In this document: positions 10,051-18,625 of the stretch, one piece after another
How the letters are laid out: each line of letters opens with the position of its first letter
How positions within the stretch are numbered: position 1 is the stretch's first letter
DNA from: Botryllus schlosseri
Lineage: Eukaryota; Chordata; Ascidiacea; Stolidobranchia; Styelidae
Length of the DNA: 25,605 bases
Assembly: GCA_000444245.1 (NCBI GenBank)
Contig: ATSW01009267.1
Coordinates: forward strand, 1-25,605
Direction: 5' to 3'
The notes under the pieces: model-generated
Database searches by the model: none
What the model saw: the letters and a program-made list of their open reading frames with translations, nothing else
Told to the model about the DNA's origin: nothing
Program-made: the position numbers and the translations under genes

Positions 10051-12873
10051 CTCTGGGACAGGATTGGTAGCAATAATTGGCGCCGGAGGCATAGCGCCGA
10101 AATATCTCTTCCCGTTCTTGACATCAGGACGAGGAGGCTCGCAATTTAACGCCAGCAGTGGCGGGACCACGTCAGGAATAGGCAATAATGGTGGCGGACG
10201 ATTCTCATGGTGAGAACGGCGGTGAAGATCATGTTTTGCATTTCGAGGGAATGGTCTTTGTGCTATCACGTTTACATCTGTTTTATACCATCTTCGGCCT
10301 CTGCTGTCAAGGAAACTTGCAGGCCTGTGAGCCGGCACACGGTCATACCTTGGAGGCAGATGATAATCACGGCGCTGCATGCTCAAATGGTGATGTCGGT
10401 GTTGCTGATCATAATCGAAATGAGGTGGGCGTTCATTTACGGGATAACCTTCGCAGGATAAACTGTTGTTGCGAGCCCTTTTTTGAACTGTTTGATCTGG
10501 CGGTTCTGACAACTTTCGCTTCCTTTCCATCGGCGGTCCATGGGTTGGATGGTAGGAACGTGTCTGACTCGGATGTGAATTCAGGTCCTGTACCTCATGG
10601 ACGGTAGTCCTCCTGTCACCTCGATCATGATAGTTTGCGTTCCAATCGTTCAAGTACATATCTCTGTCGAATTTGGGTTCTGTATTCATATTTTCATTCC
10701 CTACGGTAGACGTTTCACCGCCAAAAGCTACCGGGCTTGTAGGGCGGAATCTAATATCCCGGTTTCTCGGTGAAGAAGGGCGGACATCTTGCTGGTTCAC
10801 AGATTGCTCTTTGCCAGTACGATTAGCATTAGTTGTAACGTTTTTCTCCACAACTTTGATCGAATTCTTACAATTTTTCGTGGGCCGTTCCTGATTTTTT
10901 GACTCGTCGGACAGATATGTGTTTGTGTTTTCGATCTTGGCACTTTTCTGTTCCGTTACCGGAACTTTTCGACAATCACTCGAGTCTTTTTTGGGTGTTT
11001 TCTTGACTTTTTTCGAAATAACATCGGGTTGTTTCCCGGTGTCTGTTTTCGTGCAATTTTTCAATTTCTTAGTCTTTTGAGACTTCATCTTTGACGACTT
11101 TGCAGTAGTCTGTTTCCCATGTTTTTTCAAGTTTGAAGCCTTTGGTGCCAGTGACTCGCTCGTTTTCAGCAGATCAGAAGCACCAGATTTAGAACAAAGT
11201 TTTGTTTTCGTCTGAGCTTTTCTGCTGACGGCTTCGCCACGCAAAGATTCAGAGTCAGCAGACTCTGATTTTGACCGGCGGCGGATCTTTTGATTTGACA
11301 ATTTGTCGTATTGCGCCTTGGGTTGCCTTTCAGACTTGCCCTTGGCCGTGGTACTATGCTTTTGACTCATCATGGAAGACGAGTCATTAGCGTCAGTGCT
11401 GGTCTTTTTCGACAATTGTAAATCGAAAGAGTTTGATCCTGTTGTGGCAGCTCGTTTTTGTGGTGTCTTTCGAGAGTTCGGTATTTTATCCTCGGCAATG
11501 ATACTCGTTTTTAGAGTTTCCACGGTTGTTTTGGTTGTTGTAAGGCGAGTGCGATTACTGGTGGTCGAGTAAGGAATATCGGAATCTGAATCTGATGACG
11601 AAGAAGACGAACTAGAGCTGCTACTGGACGAGCTGGAGTCAGAACTTGCATCGATAACTCTGTCTTTACTAGAATCTTCCTTAGCGGCGACAATAGACGC
11701 ATCCTCAGCAATGATACTCGTTGTTAGAGTTTCCGCAGTTGTTTTGGTTTTTATAAGGTGAGTGCGATTACTGGCGATCGAGTTTGGAATATCGGAATCT
11801 GAATCAGATGACGAAGAAGACGAACTGGAGCTGCTAATGGAATCGGAGTCAGAGCTTACATCGATAACTCTGTTTTTACTCGAATCTTTCTTAGTTGCAA
11901 CAATAGGCTCGTCGTCACTGTCTTCAAATACAACGTGACTAGATTTTTTCACACTTTCCGCCGCAATCATTTCCCTCTTCTTCAGATATCTAGAAACTTG
12001 CTGTTGGATCTTGGAATAGCAGTTACCGTTTGATTTCGTGCGAGCGGCGTGTTTTGATGGCACTGGCAAAATTGTCGCGATCGTGTTAGCTTCCTTTTTC
12101 AATGTGGAAAATTTGGCCGGCGTTCTTTTAAAAGATTTGACACCTTTATGGGTATCTGTTAAGAAGTTAGTGGATGGTGCGTTAAATTTCATTTTCTTCG
12201 TTGGCGCGTCATCTTTACTCGTACACTTGGTCTGATTTTTTGTACCGCCAGTAATATCGGAGTTGTCACCACGTGGCTTTAAGTGACTCTTTTCCGGTTT
12301 CGGTGCGTCGTGCGTAGAGTGCTTTTCAGTTTGATTTTTCAATATTGTCGCAAAGCCGATTACAGATGGAGTTTTCGTTGGGGTTTTTGAACTGGAAGTA
12401 TTAGCGACTGGACGTCTTGGTTTTGGTGTGTCATGTTCAGACAGCTTTACGGTTGTGTTTTCCAATGTTTTCACCTGCCCGCGTGCAGTAGGCCTAACTG
12501 TCATTCTTTCCAGCACCACAGTCGGAGATCTATACTGCTTTAGAATGTTTTTTGTCGCACTACAGTTCGTTTCTTCTTTTTGTGGAACTTCGACCACGTT
12601 TCTCGAACAGTCAGTCCTTTTTTCCTTATCTGGCTGTTTGGCTTTGTTTATATTTTCATCAGTTCTTTTCGGAGTCTGCATCTTCACACTGACATTTGTG
12701 TTTTCGCTCCGAAATGCAGCTTCATCATTAGGCGTTGGACGAGCTTTTGCAGAAGTGCTTGAAGCTTCACTACTTTCCCCTTCGCCGGGAATTAACATCG
12801 AAGATGAGTCGGACTGTATTACTGACGGAGTAGGCGATGGATTGATGCCCATTGATTTATGAGGAATACCAGT
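10051..12873 (-). CDS. 941-codon internal exon of an unidentified low-complexity (probably nuclear) protein
   Basis: An uninterrupted 2823-base exon. At 12873 it is preceded on the minus strand by a good acceptor (gttgatgtttctttgcag); at 10051 it ends in cccagag followed by donor gtgagtg. Both borders are phase 0, so no ATG is needed here and the frame beyond 10050 is intron. The protein is almost wholly disordered: Lys/Thr/Ser/Pro-rich to about residue 320, two acidic poly-Ser tracts (about 335-365 and 405-435), Lys/Ser-rich to about 690, then an Arg/His/Pro-rich tail with HRHHH near residue 815. RVIDVSSDSD (near 334) and RVIDASSDSS (near 404) resemble SUMO-interacting motifs next to phosphorylatable acidic Ser. 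ERKRKLSEPP followed by KRAR (near 781) could be a bipartite nuclear signal. I know no family with this layout; nuclear chromatin or RNA-processing scaffolds are plausible by composition only. Upstream exon 17858-18007 is compatible in phase. Confidence 0.85.
11489..11914 (-). repeat. Tandem duplication of a 71-codon unit inside the large exon
   Basis: Two adjacent in-frame units of about 213 bases, split near 11701/11702, each encode the same series: AEDxSIVAAK-like lead, DSSK(N/D)RVID, an acidic poly-Ser tract ending SDSDSDIP, then SNRT and TTKTT-type residues. The units differ at scattered sites and in Ser-tract length, so the duplication is moderately old and has kept the reading frame. 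Confidence 0.85.
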
Positions 12874-12958
12874 CTGCAAAGAAACATCAACATGAACAGC
12901 TATAAATTGGCAGCTTAAAATTTTGATGGCACTAAAGGTAGGAATCTAGCCTCTACAT

Positions 12959-14638
12959 CAGGGGTGGGCAATTATTTTCCTCCGCGGGCCAGATGAGAAG
13001 TCGAACATACGGTGGCGGGCCAAGTGAAAAATTCTAGCCATATTTCCCAGCGTATTTTGATTGCTGCTCAGTGAATGTATTGATGTTAGGTAGGGAGAAA
13101 GTAACGGTATATCTATTTGTTGCCATGATTCGAAACGATGTTAAACCTGATACATATTTGAATCTCTTTTAACCCATATCCCCGTTCTTCTATTCAGACT
13201 CTAAAACAGTGCTTTTCAAACTTCTTTATAGGCACGCCTCCTTATATCATAGTGAAAAATTTCGCGCCCGATTATCATGATATCCCAACATATTAAGCGC
13301 AATCAGAATGCTAGCAATCCAATCGGATAGTTTTATGGCATGGAAGGTTATGGCTGTTGATGAGAGAATTCTGAAATATCGAAGTCGGACAATACACAGA
13401 GAAACAACCATATAGGCCGGGATGAAATTGCGCCAACCGCGAGAACAATTTTCAGTAAACTTCCGCTTCGCCCCCTCCCCCCGCCTTCAGATGCTTTCAC
13501 GTCCCTTAGTTCGAGAACCACTGCGCTGAAATGTGTATGCGATAGTACAAAACTTATGTCTTGGTCGCTGCATTCGGAGCAGAGTGCAACGTACATAGCC
13601 GTGATGTTGAGCGAATCTTGCAGTTTTTCTAAATTTCGCCTCCTTTGACTGAGTGTTTCGTGTTTCCCTCATAAGAACGACTTCAATTAAAATCCTTAAT
13701 CTCGGCGAGATGCTCGGCAAAAACCAAAAGGACCGGTTCACCTCCGACTCCACTATGCAAATACTGTGCTCTAAACCATTCTTTCCTAACATGGGCGATT
13801 TTTGAGAAACAATAAGCGGCGAGAATACCAAAGTGGGGGCTGGGGGCGAAAAAGTTAGAACGTCTAGTGAGATATATTGAATTACCACGGCAAAAAATGC
13901 ACGCGAAGACGGCTTATTCTGCATATGAGTCGAAGGTCAACGAAAATAAATGTGAGCTCAATGGAAAGTAGACGTGGAAACCGGTTTTGGGAGCATCTAC
14001 TCGGAAAAATGACTTTTCTTTTTTAGTCAATTCACTAGCAATAAATGACCAGTTTATATGCCCCGTTCATCGGATCCGTAAATTATGGGGCGTTGAGCTT
14101 GATAAGGGGGCGATGAGTCGGAAACGGTTGGGCACTGCTGCTCTGAACCTTCTTTTAAATCAGTTTTTAGCTTTCTTTTTCACATGCCCGTTCATTCTTT
14201 ATGGGTGATAGATATGATGTGATATGATGAGTCATATAGTATCCGCGAGCGCCGATGGACTTGTTTTACGCATAAGGGATTTGAAAACGTATGGCGTGAC
14301 AATTTGAAAGCGTAATGTGACAATGGCAACAAAGAAGGTTGAAAATATATATATGGAAAGGGTGATTTCTTGTGACTTTAATTGCTACTCACACTTTGTC
14401 ACATTGCCTTTATTTTGAATCTGGATTACGCATGCAAGGTATGTAGGAAGCGTAATCGTGGCATATTAATGAACAGGCTTCAAAGTAAAATGATTTCCTG
14501 TTCATTTGATAAAGCCTATGGTTTTAGTCATTCAAAAAGCAAGTTTTATATTTTGAATTCCGAGCAACCTTTCGCGGGCCGCACAGAATAGCTTCGCGGG
14601 CCGCATTTGGCCCGCGGGCCGCACTTTGCCCAGGTCTG
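12959..14638. mobile_element. hAT element, 1680 bp, non-autonomous
   Basis: Left end caggggtgggcaatt, right end (inverse) ttgcccaggtctg, with cgcgggcc-rich subterminal sequence on both sides. A perfect 8-bp target duplication ctctacat lies at 12951-12958 and 14639-14646. No recognisable transposase remains; open frames inside are short and unconvincing. A second, smaller hAT is nested at 13207-13523. It sits in the intron just upstream of the 941-codon exon, only 85 bases from its acceptor. Confidence 0.9.
13207..13523. mobile_element. Nested small hAT relic, 317 bp
   Basis: Left end cagtgcttttcaaactt and right end gttcgagaaccactg are imperfect inverted repeats. Flanks ctctaaaa (13199-13206) and cgctgaaa (13524-13531) match at six of eight bases. 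It lies within the 12959-14638 element and so inserted later. Confidence 0.65.
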
Positions 14639-15213
14639 CTCTACATTGATAATTATTCCCAATAACTGCAGCGCTCATGATAAAATGGTACCTTAGTGAT
14701 GACAATTCGTCTATATCAGCGCTTCTCAACCGGGGGTCCGCGAAGCAATTTCAGGGGGTCCGCGAGACCTCTAAATTTTTAGTATTGTTGATATTCTAAT
14801 TTTTGTTTTATTTTTTAATTTGAGAAAGCATGAGGCAGTTTCGTACCACAACTGCTAAAACCTCATGACTCATATCATCATAATAATCGTCTGACATGAA
14901 CTATCGTAGTGCGGAAATTCATTTTCATTGCCCATTTTCCATTAACCTGCTGATACANACATATTGCTGTTTGGAGACGTTTTGTAGGGGTTTGTGGANA
15001 AAATAAAAATATGGAGATNGTAACGTNAATCAGGGTGACTTCGTANTGTCTGCAAAANCTTCTCGATTTGAAGTTGTNNGTCTCATCAAATTAGNGTACA
15101 GTCGTTTGAAATAAAAATTTCCGAAGTATATCCTTAATTTGTCCCAATGCAGGTATTGAAACCTCGCCACGAAATNCATTTTATCCTGTGATATACAATA
15201 TACATAACCACTA

Positions 15214-15310
15214 TTTGAACAGCTTTTNGGAGGTACAGAACTTCAATATACAATTGAATAGTNTATTCATATTGAAATGAACCCGAATATTTTCGGCTGA
15301 CATCCGTCAT
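15214..15310 (+). mobile_element. Palindromic MITE, copy B, one arm
   Basis: Matches the left arm of the copies at 8464 and 18107: tttgaacagctttt, ggaggtacagaacttcaa, then gaacccgaatattttcggct. The inverted partner arm is not seen; after about 15310 the sequence passes into hAT remains. Confidence 0.6.
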
Positions 15311-15389
15311 AAATCGGACAATGATATACCTGCTCTTAAAGCTCGGCTATCAGATTTGGCGCATTCTTATTGCGGATGCCCTATCGACA

Positions 15390-15545
15390 AGGCGGGTTTT
15401 TTGAAGAACAAGGAGTGTTTCGTTGCTATCAAAGCATCACGCTTCAACCCTGAAATTCATATCACCAGTTATATTGGTATGCAGCCTTGTCTTGTTAATG
15501 TTCAATTTTTCATGGTCGAAAATGTTTTCTCGTTAATATATATGT
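15390..15545 (-). pseudogene. Decayed hAT transposase C-terminus (inner element)
   Basis: Minus-strand reading gives EKTFSTMKN, then in another frame LNINKTRLHTNITGD. Together they match the hAT C-terminal dimerisation region (family form: CEKTFSTMK, then NKxRxxLTDEHL). At least one frameshift and several stops separate the parts, so it is dead. A hAT right end lies about 150 bases away (see the entry at 15690-15738), which suggests one inner element whose left end I could not find. Confidence 0.6.
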
Positions 15546-15689
15546 AAACCAGAACAGAAAAAGTAGTTCCATGAAAGTCTTTCTCAGGTGGGTAAACTTG
15601 GATCCATTCTTTGGCACATAAAATTTGTCTATACTTTTAGATTAGGATTTAACTTTGACGGCAGAAACTTTCTGCGGTCCGATAAAAAT

Positions 15690-15738
15690 GCCGTCGCGGG
15701 CCGAATCCGGCCCGCGGCCTGTAAGTGGCCCGTCCCTG
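15690..15738. mobile_element. Right terminus of an inner hAT copy
   Basis: Ends ggcccgtccctg, the inverse of the cagggacgggc terminus of the 8510-9089 element, with the same cggcccgcgg subterminal block. The following 8-mer is cgctagat; no matching left end or target duplication was found, so the copy is incomplete. Confidence 0.65.
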
Positions 15739-15773
15739 CGCTAGATGCTGGACGTGGTATGTTCATAAAATAG

Positions 15774-15968
15774 ATGTTTCTTCATTTTGGTGCCATAAAT
15801 GTTGCGATCACACCGAAAGCATCGTCGGAAGCGTTATGCGTTAGCATACATCTATCTTTCCGGAAATGGTTTTCGGCACTCCTCGTTCATATCAAAACGA
15901 AGACGCGGATTTTCAAGACACGACCACGTACTTCAAGAAATACAGCAGCAAAACTAGCTTTGAAATAA
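15774..15968 (+). pseudogene. Decayed hAT transposase C-terminus (outer element)
   Basis: A 64-codon open stretch includes FRKWFSALLVHIKTKTRIF, which resembles the C-terminal hAT core of the ZBED5/SCAND3-like group (family form: F-S-x-L-x-x-I-K-x-K-x-R-x-R-L). The stretch ends KLALK and a stop where the family usually continues. Only the C-terminal remnant survives. Its place just inside the right terminus of the 14717-16184 element suggests it was that element's own transposase. Confidence 0.5.
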
Positions 15969-16192
15969 TAAAAGTCCACCAATTTCTACATAAATAGTAT
16001 GATGATATTTTCAAGAAAAGTCATATTTTTCTGTTTATCACAAGCCTACAGCTCATATTTGCACAAGACAGATATGAAGGTTGCATCATAATAGAGCTAA
16101 AATTGAACTAAAACTTGAGGGGGTCCGCGAGAGTCCGTGACGGTCAAAAGGGGTCCGCGAAGCCAAAAAGGTTGAGAACCACTGGTCTATAT

Positions 16193-16679
16193 TTATGCTT
16201 GGAGGATTTTCAATAGACTCTTCCCGAGAATAGTACTGGTGCTACTGATAAACAGCGCTGGATTATCGGGATCCAAGAGTCATTGTTTTAAACCGAACTG
16301 GTCATTGTGATGCGTCGCTGCGATTGTTCAGAACAATGCCGATTTTCAGACTTTGAGGTGTATTTCAAGGGGGTTTCATTGCCCTGATCAGATTTTAATG
16401 TATATTTTCGGAATTAGTGCGACAGTAGCTTTCAAATAAGACCAACTTTATTGAATTTAGGCGCGCGGGTCGTCAGCTATGGGATTAGCAATTATGCTGC
16501 GTTCAGATTGCTGAGCAGTAATTTCCTACGGGCAAGCAAGCGTGACGACGGGTGTTGGGTATCTATCCGTAGGTTAGTTATCTATACTAATACGCACTAT
16601 GGCACTAAATACTCATATTTCCAAGGTTGAACTCGCTAGCGTTTTTTATCAGCCTATTCATCTTTTCTAAGAATTATCA
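16193..16679. other. Intronic stretch, nothing recognised
   Basis: Sequence between the 14717-16184 hAT and the TCTAAT element, probably intron of the minus-strand gene. No exon, RNA gene or repeat could be supported. Confidence 0.45.
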
Positions 16680-17650
16680 GACTTGGACAACTAGATAATT
16701 CTGGTTGTCTAATTTCACTAAACTAGAGCGAAATTGCGGTAATCTAATTCTAATTGATATTTGAAATGGTTTCATGCGCGAATTCTAATTCTAATCTAAT
16801 TTGTAGTCCACAAGCAATGTTCTACTTTTTAAAACTTTACCGTAGTACAACAGCGTTCTGACTAACATGGGCGATACTCATGGTCACCACAAATGAAGTA
16901 ATATTTTATTGAAGTAGTACAATTACAACAAAAAATAGCATGATCGTAAACATTTCATTTTAAGCTATTTTTATGAGCTGCGCACGATACCAGACAACGC
17001 TCTACATCGACTAATGAATCGATATTGGGGCTAGCCAGACATATTATTCACTGAAAGACTATCTCATCCTAAAGTTTGATCTTATGGGGAACATCCTATG
17101 TCGTTTTCTAAGCGTCTCTGTCTTGGCAGTGTCTGGGCCATTTCACGTCAAGGCAATGTTCATAACTGCTTATTGATATCAGCTGACTCTTTATCGATGG
17201 AATGCATTTGCCATCACGGAAGCTGTTTCAGCTAGTGTGGAATAGTGTTGTTGGGCACAGGCTAATAGCTTATTTTGAAGGAACATCAATAATTTTAAAC
17301 TGAAATCAATTTTAGCATTTTAAAATGCTTCATTTCACCTATTTCTAAAATCTCAAATCAGATCGCCGGCCACGATTGCGGTGACCCCGGGTATAGTAAA
17401 AAACGAGCCAAGCTTGGTGTACAGACGCTATCCATTCTCATGGTTATGGGAATGCACTGTAATTTGATGTGGACTGAATTTTGCTGTATTCATTTCCCAT
17501 CCACAATTTCTCCCAATAGTCCCAATTACCAAGTTTTTGTGAATTCAGTACCATAATTCTAATTCTAATCTAATTTAGAAAAAACTGCGTACAGTAGCTC
17601 TAATTCTAATCTAATACAAAAAAGCTGAAAATTTTCTAGCTGTCCAAGTT
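16680..17650. mobile_element. DNA transposon-like element with TCTAAT-array ends
   Basis: Left end has acttggacaactagataatt; the right end, inverted, reads acttggacagctagaaaatt, giving inverted termini of about 20 bases. Inside each terminus is a degenerate (TCTAAT)n array (attctaattctaatctaatt at about 16784 and 17557), in the same orientation at both ends. A further copy of one end is at 23964-24026. A target duplication is not clear (aattatca and attaatca match at six of eight if the borders are shifted slightly). No coding capacity seen. Confidence 0.5.
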
Positions 17651-17857
17651 AATTAATCATGTTTTAACATTTCTCGTACCACTTTGCACCGATTCACTTG
17701 GTTACTNTNANNGACANGCTCAGTACAGTGCTACAGTTTGGACGCTCCATTCTAACTATACCCAAGCAGTTAAAGCAGAATTATATGGATTGGACATTCA
17801 TGAATAACACAAGCACATCACTCCAACAAAAATTCAACGTGTGCAAAAGATACTCAC

Positions 17858-18007
17858 CATGCGGTAATAATTCTTGTACAGAACCTCATTATTGACTCTG
17901 GAGCAGGTTTGTCGTATAACTTGAGTATTCATAAGTTTCTTGTAGAGATCATCTGAAGCTGTGTAACACCAGGAATCCCCGTATTTATTTTGAATCAAAA
18001 TTGTAAC
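17858..18007 (-). CDS. Internal exon, 50 codons, probably of the same gene as the 941-codon exon
   Basis: Minus-strand acceptor ttattccttgcag precedes 18007 and a strong donor gtgagta follows 17858. Exactly 50 codons lie between, phase 0 at both borders, so it can be joined in frame to the 941-codon exon about 5 kb downstream. The peptide starts VTILIQNKYGDSWCYTASDD and ends in SRVNNEVLYKNYYRM. Unlike the large exon it looks folded (aromatic residues, two Cys, mixed helix and strand potential). I do not recognise the domain. Exons further upstream on this strand would lie beyond 18007; the LTR element at 18508 then sits in that intron. Confidence 0.65.
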
Positions 18008-18106
18008 CTGCAAGGAATAATTCGAGACATTATGGTGAATCAACATAAATTTCCTAATATAAGCATAGCCATTATTTTTGTTATGCAGTACACTATTATA
18101 TGAATA

Positions 18107-18430
18107 CTTGAAGAGCTTCTTGAGATACAGAACTTCAATACACAATTGAATAGTAAATTCATATTGAGATGAACCCGAATATTTTCGGCTGACACTCATC
18201 AGGGGTAGTCGTCAGCAGATAGTTCGTGCACCATCTAAAAAATACACCTACATTGAACGCTCTCGTATTCGAAATTTCATGCTGGTGAAGTCATATTTCG
18301 TGATACGATTGTTGATATACGATGTTCTTTTCCATTCCTTACTAGCTGCTGACGATTACCCCTGACGAGTGTCAGCCGAAGATATTCGGGTTCATTTCAA
18401 TATGAGTATACGCTACTAATTCAATTATAT
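18107..18430. mobile_element. Palindromic MITE, copy C, both arms
   Basis: Left arm about 18107-18225 (acagaacttcaata, gaacccgaatattttcggct, gacactcatcaggggtagtc) and inverted right arm about 18345-18430 (gctgctgacgattacccctg, gtcagccgaagatattcggg). The arms are about 80 bases and nearly identical, with roughly 120 bases between. It begins 100 bases upstream of the 50-codon exon and ends 77 bases before the LTR element. Confidence 0.75.
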
Positions 18431-18507
18431 GGATACATAAAACAGTGGACTGCAATGAGGCAAAACCATGGCGTACAAAGATATCAGGACATCAATAGTC
18501 GCCTTTT

Positions 18508-18592
18508 TAGATAACCATGCTATCTCTCTCTACAGATCCTAGTCATCCTTTGATATGCTTAGTAAATATAGGTAGACATTCATGTTTGTTTA
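18508..18592 (+). repeat. Left LTR (short copy)
   Basis: 85 bases sharing both its first stretch (tagataaccatgctatctc) and its last stretch (ending catgtttgttta) with the right LTR. The target duplication copy is directly outside. Confidence 0.8.
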
Positions 18593-18625
18593 TGACTAGC
18601 GCTCTAATACAGCTGTATCAAGAAA

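Larger units (their letters stand above)
14717..16184. mobile_element. hAT element, 1468 bp, with other elements inside
   Basis: Left end cagcgcttctcaaccggggg and right end ggttgagaaccactg, each followed inward by ggggtccgcgaagc-type sequence. A perfect 8-bp target duplication gtctatat lies at 14709-14716 and 16185-16192. Near the right end, plus strand, is a decayed hAT transposase C-terminus (15774-15968) that probably belongs to this element. The middle holds an arm of the palindromic MITE and the remains of a different hAT copy. Several N bases lie at 14957-15240. Confidence 0.9.

Noticed and set aside
10028-12862. Plus-strand open frames opposite the large exon (for example 10188-10607 and 12428-12862)
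   Set aside because: They are antisense shadows of the 941-codon exon and have no independent support.
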